NCBI GenBank assembly: GCA_963921195.1
Contig: OY992538.1
Coordinates: 6,720,330 to 6,784,329, forward strand
Direction of reading: 5' to 3'
DNA from: Pegoplata infirma
Lineage: Eukaryota; Arthropoda; Insecta; Diptera; Anthomyiidae
DNA: 64,000 nucleotides
Shown: positions 11,460 through 24,139 of the stretch, piece after piece
Layout: each line of letters begins with the position of its first letter
How positions within the stretch are numbered: the first letter of the stretch is position 1
The notes under the pieces: generated by a model
Seen by the model: the letters and a program-made list of their open reading frames with translations, nothing else
What the model was told of the DNA's origin: nothing
Databases searched by the model: none
Made by a program: the position numbers and the translations under genes

Positions 11460-13428
11460 CCCGTGTAAAAAAAATTGATATGGTATTATATCTAAACATA
11501 TCTCATTCCATATCTCATATCATATCTGAGGAACATATCTAATTAGATATGGTAGATCCGAGAAATGGGGACAAATCTCGGATCTAATTGTATCAAAACA
11601 GATATAAAAAGATCTAAAATTATCATATCTAATTTTAAATAATAAGATCAAATCTAAATACAAAATTTGATAAAAAAAAATTGAATTTCAACGAACTAAT
11701 CCTGAAAATTAAAAAAAAAATGTTTAATAATTAGAAATAATAACTTTAATACTTTTTTATGTGTACTTTTATTTTTATTGATTGTAAAAAAAACAATTAG
11801 AAACATAACAATAAAACAAAATTTAATTACAAAAATTAAAACTAATTAAAAGAATAATTAACCACTTCACTTTTACAAATGTATGCGTAAAAATACATAA
11901 ATTGGGAAAAGGTCTATTCTATGTGAATGCTCTTTTTTTAACAATACTTATGTTTGTGCACCTTCCAAAAATCTCAGATTTAAAATAACTAATCCCTCAT
12001 TATGTGCCGCTGGCGGTTAATTTTGGACTTTTTTTAAGTTGTTGCAATCGTTTTACCAAATTTCAATTCTGAAGACTTCAAACTTGAAATCCTATGCGAA
12101 AACGTAAAAAAAAATTTCCCTCCAAAATAAAAAAAATATTTAAAAATTTTGACAGACGCTCTTTTTTCTAGTGAGGGATGTGCGGGACGGAAGGGCCCCT
12201 TCCTACTGGTAATTAATACTAACGAAGTCATTTATAATCATTCTTGTACCTAGTAATACAATTTTTCATTATTAAACATATTTTTTTTTAAATCCACGCT
12301 TTGGGTCTAACACGCTTAACTTATTCTTATATAAAAATGTTTCGTTTGTTTAACAAAAGTACAAAAAACTGTAAGTCGCGTTATTCAGAAGCTGGATTTG
12401 TTTCACAAGGGGAACTTTTTTCCCGTATCGTGTCCTCAACAGACGGACATTCATAGAATGTGTAAGAATCATTCACGGATCAAAATAATTGATGGGGTCC
12501 TATACCGATATTTCCATTCGTTAAACACGGAAGGACTAAGTGAGTATACCCCCATATTGTCGTTGGAAAGTATAAAAGAAAAGTCAAAAAGCATTAACAT
12601 TTTTCTACGTATCCTTCAAACTGGTAATTTGTTGGAAATAGTAATTCTGAGAAGTTTATCAAACTTAACGTTGGGCAGGCACAAAAAACATCCACATTTT
12701 TTAAAGAACACAAACCTTTTTCCCATTTTTTATATTTAAAAAACAGCAAATTTGGTCCAAATTATTAATCTATTTATCATATTCATTCACTGATTTTCAT
12801 TTTCAGGTACATAATTCATAATCCCAACTTCGGCAAGTTTAAAATTTTCTGTAGTGATTTTTTGAAGATTCTTCTGTAATTTCTTTTTCCGCGTCTCAAA
12901 TTCTGGACGCAAAACAATAGATAGACATTCTATGCCTTAGTTATTTAATTTAATTCATTAAAAATCGCGACAATTGTAAATTTAATTTATGTGATTATTT
13001 TTTTTTTTTTTGGAAAATTAAATATTGTTGACTTTTTTAATTTCAAATTGACAAAAAATATAATTATTTTGTTATTTGTTTTGTTTTCCTTTTTTGCAGA
13101 CAAATAATAAAATAAAAACTATGTATTTTAAAAATTTGCTAAAAATGGTATGATGAAGATTTTAAATATTAGGGTTGTTCATTAAAACAACAAAACAAAA
13201 AATTCTTAAAAAAAACTAATATTGTAATAGATCTGATTATATATCTTACTATATATGACAGATATAAAAAATATCATGCAAAATGTAAGTACCTGTATTA
13301 CGAGATATGGTTATATATAGTCCAATGTCTACCATATCTTGCTATATATAATTTGATCTGGTATCAGATGTGATTAGATATATTCAGATATAGTTAGATC
13401 CTATAAGATCTAATAATTTTTACACGGG
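11460..13428. mobile_element. GATC-rich element with CCCGTGTAAAAA ends, copy 2
   Basis: It begins CCCGTGTAAAAAAAATTG at 11460 and ends TAATTTTTACACGGG at 13428. It carries the inverted form of the GAGAAATGGGGACAAATCTC block near 11551. The middle (11700-13180) is AT-rich and includes a mini-me-like fragment at 12415-12530 with AACAGACGGACATTC. A decayed third copy lies at about 41950-42830. Confidence 0.55.
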
Positions 13429-14340
13429 TTACTAAAGTATACATTTTTTACATTTCATAACCGTTTCAAAACCGAAAACTTTATTTGAGTTTAACGGTAT
13501 TAAATTGTACTTTATCTGTATTATTTTGGCATTTAAAAAAAAAAAATTTTAAACAAAATTAAATAACACCTTTGAACAAATCGAAGGTTTTTGGCTCCGG
13601 TTTTAAGTTTCATATAAAGTTTTAAAAGATTTTGACTCGGTGATTACAAATCTGTGCTCCAAATTTTTCCATCACGTCTAGAATTTTAATTGTTTGCAGT
13701 TGAAAATGCGAAAAACGTGATTTTTGCATTTTTTGAAAGCCTGCACAGCAGCCATTGGGTGGAATAAAAATCTGGTATAAAGCGTTAGAGAAGAATTGAA
13801 CTATGATCTCAAATATATGATCAAAAAAATTTGAAGTTGTTACAATAATATTGGATAATCAATCTTTACTGTGATGAGCTTAAAATTTAGGCAAAAGTTC
13901 ATTCTTTCTTATAGACTTTTAAACCCATTAAATATATCTTCCGGTTTAAGCTTGATTTACATGATAACTATCCTTTACTACCCTTATCTACTATTTCCCA
14001 GTATTGGAGGATAACAATTGTCAAATTCAAATAATTTTTCATACAAAATTATTTAAACCCGACAAATCGTATCACAAATATGGGAAATAGTAGATAAGGG
14101 TGGTCAAGGGTAAACTGCCCTTTATACGAAAAATAACACAGAAAACTTAAATTTGTAAAACAATTTTTTTTTTTTAGTTTTTCTTACCTTTTTTACAAAA
14201 GTGGTAATTTTAACAGGTATCATTTTAAAACGCAAGTGTAACCCAACCAAACGCAATAAAAATATTAAAATATTTTTTTTTTTGAATAACTAAAAATCTG
14301 GACGTGATGGAAAAATGTTGAGAACAGATTTGGAATCAGA
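13429..14340. other. AT-rich intron with two inverted-repeat pairs
   Basis: 13970-14113 is an imperfect hairpin: ACCCTTATCTACTATTTCCC pairs with GGGAAATAGTAGATAAGGGT. A wider pair, TTTTTCCATCACGTCTAGA (13663) and CTGGACGTGATGGAAAAAT (14298), brackets it. This suggests a hairpin MITE nested in a larger inverted element of about 0.7 kb. Confidence 0.45.
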
Positions 14341-14850
14341 AGATCAAAGTCTACTACTGTAATTTAAAGAATCCATTTGTTATTTGAATAATCTACTTGT
14401 AATTTAAATATTCCATTTTTAATTCGGAAATTCCAATTGTAATTCGAAGATTATAATTAAAATTTGAAAAAAAAAAAAATCTATTGTAATTCAAAAGTGA
14501 TCAACTGTTATTCAAAAATATCAATTGTAATTCGAAAAAGATCCATATTCTTTTCAAATTTCATTTCGAAATACGACCGAATTTCGTTATACACCCGTTT
14601 AAAAGAATTTTATAACGGTATAAGTATATATTTCAAACTAGTACCGATGAAAACCCAATTTTTTTTGTAAATTCTTTTTGAAAGTTATATTATACAAACT
14701 TAAATCTTAATAGTTTGTAGAACAGCAGCTAAATATAGTTATTTTAGGCCGTATCTATCTATAGCTAACCATTATTGTAATTTCAAAAATAAAAATTATA
14801 ACTCGATGATTTCAGTTGTAATTCGAAAAATATCAACTAAATTTTTACTA
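14341..14850. repeat. Degenerate array of TGTAATTCGAA-type units
   Basis: Units of about 21-24 bp related to CAATTGTAATTCGAAGATT run in one orientation. They are the same vocabulary as the inverted array at 17340-18345. The ends are indistinct. Confidence 0.5.
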
Positions 14851-16860
14851 AAGTTTAAAAAATTAAAATTAAATTTTTCATTTTAATTTCAACTGATTTT
14901 TAAAGGTTAATCTGTTTATTATAAATTGTCGGTTTTTCTAAAAGGAAATTTAAAATAAATAAAACAATTCCCATTCTTCATAAAAAAATAAGCTGGTCAC
15001 ATTATATAAAAATGATATGACACAATCGTCGTTATATTTATCAGGCCATAAGAATTTATATTTACTCTACTCTCGCCTGATGTTGGTGGTTTTATAATAT
15101 TGATTCACTTTTAAACAAACAACGTCAGCAATTAGAAACCTTCTTTTTCCTACGAAAAAAAGAGAAAACAATTAAAAAAAAAATTAATTATAAATTGGTC
15201 GCATCTGTAAATACCCTACACAATGCCCCTTAATAAAAATAAAAATAAAAATTGTTTAGAAATCTTGACTACAAATATTTTATTTTGAGTAAAAATATTT
15301 TTTTAGAAAATTAAAAAAAAAAAAATCAAGTGTAATATTTTGCTAAAATGTAATACCGACCTGACTAGGAAAATTACAAATATATATGCCAAACTTCAGC
15401 AACATCTTTGTAAAGTTAGAGTGTTTTTAATATACATACGAACGGACATAGCTAGATCGTTTTAAATTATATTGGGAATCAGGAATATATGTACTATATG
15501 TATATAAAGTTCTAGACCTATATTTCGAGTTGTTGCAAACAGAAGAACAAAATTATATACCCTCAATCACTAAGTGAAGGGTGTAAAAATCTGTGCAAAA
15601 AATTTTTTTGTAGTGTAGTCATTGTAAACTTTTAGTTTAGTAAATTTTCATGTAGATTTCATCATTATCATATTTCTTTGAAATTTATAACAAGTAAAAG
15701 TGCTATTATTCAGTTGTAACAAATGTTTTTTACCCTACCTAATAGTTATGTTTTGTAGTTTTTATGATTTTAAATATTTCTGATAAAGAAAGGAAAGTTT
15801 TTTTTTTAGAGAATTGTGGAAAAATTGTAATTATTTTGATAAAGATTACGTCTCCAAAAAAAATTTGAAAACTTTCTACATCCAGAAGTTTTTATCTACA
15901 CCAAACAACGGATGTTATTACAAAAATTCCATTTGAAATTAAAAAGTGCATTTAAAATTTAAAGTGCATTTTAAATAACAATCTTTTTATACTTAAAAAT
16001 TATTCTGTTTATAATCCAATAATTTATTTTTAATTTTTCTTTTTTATATCCCAATTTTGAATGAAATGTTATGAATTTTATGAAATTTTTAAATTTTGAA
16101 TATTTTTTTTAAATTAAAATCAAATTTTTAAAAAGAATATAAAATTTTCAATTTTTAAATTGAATTTATAAGTTTTAAATTTATACTTAATTTCTAAGAA
16201 TAACTTTTATTATCCCCCATGTAATGAAAATCGTTCGATTTCAAATCGATCGTTTTTGAATTTTCAATCTCGATGATTTTGAAATATTTAAAAGTAAAAT
16301 AAGATAAAATTGTATGAATTCATTTATTTGATTATACTCAAGCATTTAAAAACAATTTTAAGTTATTTTGGCTTTTCTGTACACTTTTCAAATTTCGATT
16401 TTTAATGAAATCGGTCGATATTTAAATCATTCGATTTCCATCACATACCAGTATGAATGTTATTCAACCCTGAATTAAATTATTTTCTCTTGATTTACAC
16501 TTATTACAAGAAGTTACAAATGGAATAACAAATAAAATACACCCCCATAAAATGATGCAATTTTTAGAACATCACGCCACCCGTGTTGTATATAGAAATG
16601 CTTGCACGTTTCAGCGCACAGTAAAACAATAAATTTTTATACACTCTTTTTAGCAAATGACTGTAAAATTATATTATTTTTAAAATTTGTTTGATTTTTT
16701 ATAGAATTTCGCTTAGATTTAAAAGAAATAATTTGAAACTAAAAATTATTAAATCGAAATCGCGTCATAAAGTCGTTTGGGCATGTGATCAGCTTCGTCA
16801 GGGATTTTCTTTCATTCTTCCGTAATAGAAAGTTCAAGCTCAATTTTTTTTCCTATATAG
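14851..16860. other. Intron sequence with a mini-me-like fragment
   Basis: This is mostly AT-rich sequence with no recognised element. About 15425-15585 resembles the tail of the mini-me/DINE-1-like repeats (ACGGACATAGCTAGATCG, later TATACCCTCAATCACTAAGTG). Nothing codes. Confidence 0.4.
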
Positions 16861-16996
16861 CAAATGTGTTTTAATTGAATTTTTACAACATTTCCAATTG
16901 CATTTAAACATTTTCCAAATGGATTTCAAAATTTTTCAAATGCATTTCCAAATGTATTTTAAAATTTTCCATATGTATTTTAAAATTATTTAAATG

Positions 16997-17223
16997 AAGG
17001 GCTTACTGCAAGAACTTGATAAGCAACATTTTATTTTTTTGTGTTTTTCGCCTTCTGCTGATGTTCTATTGACAGATTTTTGGTCTTGCTTTAACCCTTC
17101 GTACAAGTATATTTAGAATAAAAGTTCTGCAAAAGTTTTATTTTCTACATTATTTTAAAAGTTTTAAGGCAAAAACCACCATAAAATGAAATGTTGCTTA
17201 TCAAGTTTTTACAATAAGCCCTT
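16997..17223 (+). mobile_element. 227-bp MITE with GGGCTTACTG ends, copy 1
   Basis: The ends AAGGGCTTACTGCAAGAAC and its near reverse complement extend about 50 bp inward through CTTGATAAGCAACATTT. The centre holds AACCCTTCGTACAAGTAT. The second copy lies inverted at 18726. Both are flanked by TATTTAAA-like sequence, so the MITE was probably present before the arms were duplicated. Confidence 0.75.
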
Positions 17224-17344
17224 TAAATCTATTTTATAATTGTCCAACTGTATTTAAAAATTTTCGAAATGTATTTCAAAATATTCTGAATGTATTTAAA
17301 AATTTTCCAATTGCATTTTGAAAGTGTCCAATTATATTGTATTT

Positions 17345-18345
17345 TAAATTTTTTTAATTGTTATTCCGTTTGTAATTCAAAAATTCCATTTGTAATTCGA
17401 AAATTCCGTTTGTAATTTGAAAATTTTATTGTAATTCAAAGTAGAATCGAAAAAAATCGATTTTGATTCGAAAAAGATCAATAGTAATTTAAAAAAAGAT
17501 AAATTGAAATCCGAAATATATCAACTGTAATTCGAAAAAGATCAATTGTAATTCAAAACAATTGCAATTCGAAATTGATCATTTGAAAAAGAAAAAGATT
17601 AATTGTAATTCGAAAGAGATCAATGAAAATTCAGCTGATATCTTTTGAATTACTATTGGAATCTTCGAATAACAATTGATCAATTTAGAATAACAATTGA
17701 TATTTTTTGAAGTGAAATTTTTTTCGAATTATAATTTATTTTTTTCGAATTATAATTGATCTTTTTCAAATAACAATTGAACTTTTTAAAATTACAATTG
17801 ATCTATTTCGTATTAAAATTGATCTTTATCGATTTACAGTTATTCTTTTATGAATTACAATTGATCTTTTTTGATTTATTATTGGAATCTTGAAATTACA
17901 ATTGATCTTTTTTGAATTACAATAGATCATTTTTGAATTACAATTGATCTATTTCGAATTAAAATTGAAATATTCGAATTACAATTGATCTTTTTCGAAT
18001 AACAATTAAACTTTTTCAAATTGCAATTGATCTTTTTCGAATTGCAATTGATCTATTTCGAATTAAAATTGATCTTTTTTCGAATTACAATTGATCTTTT
18101 TCGAATTACAATTGGAATATTCGAATTACAATTGATCTTTTCGAATAACAATATATTTCAAATGGCAATTGATGTTTTTCGAATAACAATTGATCTTTTT
18201 CGAAATACAATTGGAATCACCGATTTGCAAATAGAGTTTTCGAATTACAGATAGAATTTTCAAATTATAAGTCGAATCTTCGAATTACAAATGTAATCTT
18301 CGAATTAAAAGTAGAATCTTCGAATTACAATTGATCTTTTTCGAA
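17345..18345. repeat. Inverted 21-bp arrays, AATTACAATTGATCTTTTTCG type
   Basis: Left of about 17640 the units read TGTAATTCGAAAAAGATCAAT. To the right they read GATCTTTTTCGAATTACAATT, with the spacing mostly 21-24 bp. An unbroken frame here comes from the unit length being a multiple of three and is not a gene. Confidence 0.8.
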
Positions 18346-18725
18346 TTGCATCTGAAAATGGTGTATAAAACATTTGGTCAATTTTAAAACACACTTGGAC
18401 AATTTTAAGATACAATTGCAAAATTTTAAAATACAACTGCATAATTTCAAAATACATTTGGGAACCTTTTTTAGTACATTGAGCTTTTTCGAATTACATC
18501 TGAAAATGGTGTATAAAACATTTGGTCAATTTTAAAACACACTTGGACAATTTAAAGATACGATAATTTCAAAATACATTTGGGAACCTTTTTTAATACA
18601 TTTAACATATTTTGAAATACATGTGAAAAATTTGGAAATCTTAAAAAAACATTTTGACAATTTTAAAAATACATTTGGACACTTTTAAATTACATTTCTA
18701 CAATTCTAAACGTACAAAGATAATA

Positions 18726-18965
18726 AATGAAGTGCTTATTGTAAAAACTCGATAAGCAAAATTTCATTTTATGGCGATTTTTGCCTTAAAACTTTTCAAA
18801 TAATGTAATAAATATAACTTTAGCAAACTTTCATACTTTAGATACTTGTACGAAGGGTTTAAGCTCGACTTCAGCTAAAAATCTGTCTGTGGAACATCAG
18901 CAGAACGCGAAGAATACCAAAAAATAAAATGTTGCTTATCAAGTTTTTGCAGTAAGCACTTTAAA
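18726..18965 (-). mobile_element. MITE with GGGCTTACTG ends, copy 2
   Basis: Read on the minus strand this aligns end to end with copy 1, including CTGCTGATGTTC, the AACCCTTCGTACAAGTAT centre and AAAAGTTTTAAGGCAAAAA, with scattered differences. Confidence 0.75.
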
Positions 18966-19177
18966 TAATAAAGATACAACAATGCGAACAGTTGCTTTTG
19001 AAAATTTTTAATTTTTTTTGTAAAATAGAACCTTATGGCCACCTATAACAGTATTTTTTAACGGAAAATTTCCTTAAAAACCATAAATTAATTTACAAAA
19101 AAAGTAGTAGGATGGGAGAAAATTTTTTGTATCTGATTCCATTTTAGTGCGTTTGTAAATTTATAGGGGTCGAACCA

Positions 19178-19264
19178 GAATCAAATTGCGACGCGCAAGA
19201 CGTAAAAAAAACGTCCGTTTGAAACGAAAAATTATTGGGCGACATACGCGACGTAATTTGATTC
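19178..19264. repeat. Hairpin-forming inverted repeat
   Basis: GAATCAAATTGCGACGCG is answered by CGCGACGTAATTTGATTC about 65 bp later. It is the size of a tiny hairpin MITE and unusually CpG-rich for the region. No second copy is seen in the window. Confidence 0.5.
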
Positions 19265-19279
19265 AGAAAATTTTAGACT

Positions 19280-19575
19280 AAATTTGAAAAAGTTTAAAAT
19301 ACATTCGGAGAATTTTAAAATACATTTGGAGCGTTCTAAAATACATTTGGACAATTTTGAAATATATTTGGAAACTTTAAAAATAAATTTTGACAATTTT
19401 AAAATTCATTTAGACAATTTTGAAATATATTTGGACAATTTTAAAATACGTTTGGACAGTTTCAAAATTCATTTGGACATCTTTAAAATATATTTGAATA
19501 ATTTAATTTGGAAAATTTTAAAATACATTTGGAAAATTTTAAAATACATTTGGAAAATTTTAAAATACAAATTGG
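19280..19575. repeat. 21-bp minisatellite, ACAATTTTAAAATACATTTGG type
   Basis: About 13 units of 21 bp run in one orientation. They are the same family as the arms of the 47690-49225 element. The continuous frame is a periodicity artefact. Confidence 0.8.
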
Positions 19576-19599
19576 AAACAGCGTATTGTCATATATTTT

Positions 19600-21340
19600 C
19601 GATTTAAGGCGGTTTTTCATGTATTGTAAAAATAACTGATTAGGAAAAATTCACATTCATTATAAATTACTCACAGTTTAGGGTATTTTTATAATAATTG
19701 AAAAACAACAACTACTATCTTACTCACCGTTAAAAAAATATATATTTTTGTAAAATAAAAAACATAAACAAATAATTAAACTTATTCATTCATACAACAT
19801 ACGATTAACATCTTTAAAATTACGTAGAAAATATTTAAACAAAAATAACAAATTGTCATCATAAGCATATTAAGAAAAAATTCCATATTAAAATTATAAA
19901 TAAAAAAAACGTCCTCCTTGAAAACTTAACAATAGAAAAAACAATACAAAAAAAAAAACAAAATTTATTGCACAAATATTTATAATAAAGTAATTGCAAA
20001 ATATTTTCAACAACTAATAATTTTTGCAAATCACCACCAACCATCACAACATCTCTACCATAACCATAGATAACATAACAATAACAACATCATAATAATA
20101 ACTGGCAACGAACAGGGAAGGAGAAGGAGGCATTTAGCATGGTGGAGTAGTGAGTGGTGTGTATTAAAATTTTATTATAATCATACGAGTGCCACTGTAC
20201 CATAATCATAACATCACAACACTACTAGAGAAGTAGCGAATTGCAAACTAAGCAGAGTAGTGGTCGTCAATGGTCGTAGTGGTATGTATGATTGTTAATA
20301 AAAATCAGGTCAACCACCACCAGAAAGCAAACTATAAAATGCAACCACCACCTCATTTTGTTCATATTTTGTTTGCTATTATGGTGTGTCTTGTGCCTGT
20401 CGTTTGTTTGTTGCTATTCTGTTTGTTGTTCTTCTGGTGCTCTGGCTGGCTCTGCTCAGTACCACCTTAAAATCAGCCGATTTTGATGTTGTATTCTTTG
20501 GATATTAAGCGCATGTGCCATATAAAACAGCTGCCAATATTTCTAACATACAATTTTGTTTTTGTTTTTATTCAGCTACATTCAGCAAATTTTGAAATTA
20601 CATACCCTCTTGTAGTTGTTGTTTTTATAATGGCAACTCTTTGTTTCAAAAGAAAAAAAGTTACCGGTTTTTATTTATAATTTGAGGAATAAAACTTTGT
20701 TAACACCAGAGCTTCTCATTTTGAAGCTTGGAGCATAGGATCCCCAGATATTTTGTAGTATTGAATTGGCAATTCGTTGAAGTAAAAGAAAAACCACAAC
20801 AATACCAAAGATATCAAAAATTTCAAAAACTCTCTGCAGGAAAGCTACCGATCCTTGATAGGTGACGTGATATGTAACATGGAGACAATTGACTTATCAC
20901 AAACTTGATATACCTTTCATATGAAAACATCTGTCACTTTTGTAAAAAAATGTCTCAATCCATGATACATAACTTGTGACATATCACTGGACCTGTTCCT
21001 TAAGCTGTGTTTACATCATTTCACTGAAGTATTATGACGTGTCAAAAAATCATGTGTTATCTGATTTTGTTGACAGTCCAATAAAACTTTTGATTTTATG
21101 AAATATTTCAAAAAATGGCTGTGTGTTATTAGATTATCATACAAACAGCTGTTTTTAAAATTGTATGATTTTGTTTATGATTTTTTGGCAGTATTAAGAC
21201 TTTGGTAATATTTTACTTTCTTAAAATCCAAAGACTCGGTGGGATGCTATAAACCTTTAGGAACACAACCCGTGCAGGTTCAATAGTGACATGTCATAGA
21301 ACTCATCATAGATTTTTTTTCTGTACTTTTCTTAAAAACT
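19600..21340. other. Unique intron sequence, more balanced in composition
   Basis: This stretch lacks the dispersed families. 20090-20480 is less AT-rich, with CA/CAA- and CTG-rich runs and a TATAAAA at 20333. It could hold an enhancer or an alternative first exon. I find no coding frame with support and no donor with a clear partner. Confidence 0.4.
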
Positions 21341-21355
21341 CATTTCCGTTTAGAC

Positions 21356-21693
21356 CAATGGTTCCGAACCTTTGATTCTCGCCCCACTGGGGGGCAATTT
21401 GAAGCTTCCAGGGGGCAACGAGCAAATTTTCAAGACTTTTTTTTAGTAAAATTAACTGCAAAAACAATTTTTTTTAGCAAAATTAACTACAAAAATTTTG
21501 TTAATCGCTTAAAATTCTTACTAAAAACTTAGTTTAAATGCTTATTTTACAAAAACTCTGCTAAACCAGTAGTAAATTTTCATTATAAACAAAAATTAGA
21601 AAAGTTAGCAATTTTTTCTTGAATGTAGGGAGGACAAGGCAATTTTTTAAACTTAAAAGTGGGGCGTGGCGTAAAAAAGGTTGGGAACCATTG
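21356..21693 (+). mobile_element. hAT-type MITE, 338 bp, 8-bp target duplication
   Basis: The ends are CAATGGTTCCGAACC and GGTTGGGAACCATTG. Flanks are GTTTAGAC at 21348-21355 and again at 21694-21701. The YARNG-type terminus and 8-bp duplication are those of hAT elements. The interior includes CTCGCCCCACTGGGGGGCAA and ACTTAAAAGTGGGGCG. Confidence 0.88.
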
Positions 21694-21701
21694 GTTTAGA
21701 C

Positions 21702-21995
21702 TAATGGTTCCCAAAGTTTTTTACGCCTTGCCCCACTTTTAAGTTTACAAATTGCCATGCCCTCCTACACTTAAGAACATTTTTTATATAATTTTTTTAT
21801 AATTCAAACTTACTAGTGGCGTTTATCAGAATTTTTGTTAAAAATAGCGTTTAAACTAAGTTTTTAGTAAAAGTTTTTAACAATTACCTAAATATTTGTA
21901 GTAAATTTTACTAAAAAAGATTTTTTAGTTAATTTGACTGAAAAAAAATCTTGTAAAAAATCTTGGTGGCAAGAGTCGGAGGTTGGGAATTAGCG
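21702..21995 (-). mobile_element. Second copy of the same hAT MITE, abutting in opposite orientation
   Basis: It starts TAATGGTTCCCAAAG directly after the shared GTTTAGAC and is the reverse complement of the 3' part of the first copy (TTACGCCTTGCCCCACTTTT). It ends GGTTGGGAATTAGCG, followed by GTTTAAAC, one mismatch from the shared duplication. Two insertions at the same site, tail to tail, explain this. Confidence 0.8.
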
Positions 21996-22136
21996 GTTTA
22001 AACGATTAGTATTTCTGTAAGATTTGTCTTTTCGGAGAAAGTTCAATATTGCCCTGCTTGTCAAAAATTTTTCTAAATAATTTCAAATGATGAAGAGAGC
22101 CATCCGTATAGAAATTTTTGACAGTCGTTTTAAAAA

Positions 22137-22735
22137 TCTGATTATACCGTCCGACAAAAGTGAAAAAAGTCGTTAAACACGAACTGGATAATAAGTATAC
22201 GTTTGAAACTAGAGACTAAATGTAGTAAAACTGCATTTACAGTTTTTCTTTTCGTGATCCTGTTTCCTTTTAAAAGAACTTCAAAGTTTTAGAGGATTGA
22301 ATTTTTTAAAATATTATTTTAATATTCGTGCTTGTCCTAGGATGCCACTAGTAATATCTAATCAAAGAGGAGAATCTCCCCTAATTTTCTTATTTTATTA
22401 TTTTAACATATCAGGAAAAAGGAGGTAAGTTGCGTCCATTCAAAAATGTGTCCTTCAAATATCATTCAAAATGTTCAACAATATATTTAGATAAAGTTTT
22501 CAAATGACTTGATTTAGATCCTGCTCTTTCATTTGCCATCACCAGTGGCAAATGAAAGAGCAGGACAAGTATAAATATTTCAAAAATATTTTACAAAATG
22601 TTTCCTTTAAAACTTTAAAGTCCTTTTAAAAGGAAACAGAATCACGAAATGAAAAACTGTAAATGCAGTTTTACTCTATTTGATCTCTACTTTTAGACGT
22701 ATATAATCCGGTTTATGTTTAATATTGGCTCTTAA
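22137..22735. mobile_element. Palindromic element of the CCGTCCGACA family, copy 1
   Basis: The left arm starts CCGTCCGACAAAAGTG and runs through TGCATTTACAGTTTTTC, CGTGATCCTGTTTCCTTTT and TTGTCCTAGGATGCCACTAG. The right arm gives the same blocks inverted, ending near TTTAATATTGGC. Other copies are 25250-25734, 33005-35925 (interrupted) and 38078-38650. The right terminus here is decayed. Confidence 0.7.
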
Positions 22736-22759
22736 TGAGTTTTTACTTTAAAAATCAAA

Positions 22760-24137
22760 AAAATGGCCCAAAAAATTTTTTATCAATAATTTTATCAAAA
22801 AAGTTCAAAACTTATAAACTTTTTTTCTCTAAAATCATGTTAAATGAATTCCTTTACTTCAGAATTTACAAAAAAAAAATTGTGTCTGAACTATTTGGTA
22901 CTTAGAAAATTTTGACCTGTTCTACGTCTCCGCTCACGAGATAAGAATTTTTGAAACAGTTTAGTGATAAGTCCCATTTTCAGCTGTCACGTACACACAA
23001 GATATTTAGATAAAAATCGTTAATTAAATCTATAAATCAACAAAATTTAAAAGAGTCAAACATTGATCAAAATTTTTGTTATTTTCTTTAATTACAATTT
23101 TGAAAAATGCATATTTTGTGCATATTTGCAGCTTATTAGCTTATTTTGAGGAAGAACAATAAATTAAATACAACACTGCTTGGCTTCTACTTTTTTCTAT
23201 GGTGTAAACTGAGTATTGTGTAACATTTTTCTTCTTTTCTTTTATCTCATACTGATTAAACTAAATAGATCTCTTTTCAAGTTTTAAGCCTGAGGTTATA
23301 CATTTTGTATTATCAACCATGAAATTAACTCTAATATGTGTAGTAAGCTTTGTGTTTAAGCTTAGCTTTTGAATTCATTAAATATGCTATATACTCTAAT
23401 GTTTGGTAGAAGATTTGCGATTTGCTCTCATCTGACTTCTTTTAGCAGATTGTAAGTATAGATGAACGACGTCTTTGTGTCTGCTGCTATAGCTTTTCTG
23501 TCATTGGTCTTACAAAAGTGGCGTGTTTTCTGGTTAAGATGTATTTTTTATAAATTTTATTTGTTTTTGTCTTTTTCATTTCTTTTTGTATTAGATTATT
23601 TACTTGCGCCACAGCAAACAAAAGATGAATGAATGAAATTGAACGTTTTATTTTTCTAATTTAAAAACCTGCATCACTCACTCATTCCTTTTATAATGTC
23701 AGTTAAACAAAATAAAAAAATAAAACTTTCTAGATTCACTTAATAAAGAAAGATTTTTTTTAAACTAATTGATATAAAGTGTTTTAGATTTAAATTTATA
23801 TAAAACGATGATGAAAGTACATAGTTTTGTTGTTTAATTCTATTTGTTGCATTCTGGCTTTTGTGACTTAATTAAATCATAAAAAAAAATATATTTATAA
23901 GAAAATTTTAATACATGCTACTAAAAATAGCTTTTGTTTAATATTTTTTATGGCAATTTGTGCATTAGAGAATTTTTATATAATGGAAAAAATAAAGTAC
24001 AGATTTGGAATTTGCGATTTTAAATTAACAACAAATGTCTAAATCATATCTAATTTACACAAATTGCGTTCTTTAGTTTTGGTTAGATTAAAATGCTGAT
24101 CTCATGGAAATCTAATAGATTGCCCATCAAACAAACA
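22760..24137. other. Intron sequence without recognised repeats
   Basis: AT-rich, no coding frame, no shared repeats seen. Confidence 0.4.
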
Positions 24138-24139
24138 TA

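Larger units (their letters stand above)
16865..18965. mobile_element. Composite inverted-array element (foldback type), about 2.1 kb
   Basis: The left arm (16865-17640) and right arm (17640-18965) are mirror images. Outer stretches are 21-bp units like TTTTAAAATACATTTGG; inner stretches are units like TCGAATTACAATTGATCTTTT. The turn is near 17640. Each arm carries a copy of the same MITE in opposite orientation (16997-17223 and 18726-18965). Inverted arms made of short tandem units are the hallmark of Foldback elements. Further outer-type units follow at 19280-19570. Confidence 0.65.

Noticed and set aside
18021..18254. 77-codon frame and the similar frame at 19284-19607
   Set aside because: Same periodicity artefact in 21-bp arrays.
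20270..20680. Alternative first exon or small secreted protein (hydrophobic frames of 64-66 codons)
   Set aside because: A TATAAAA is nearby, but there is no convincing donor joining to exon 2 in phase and no conserved protein. Left as unique intron DNA.
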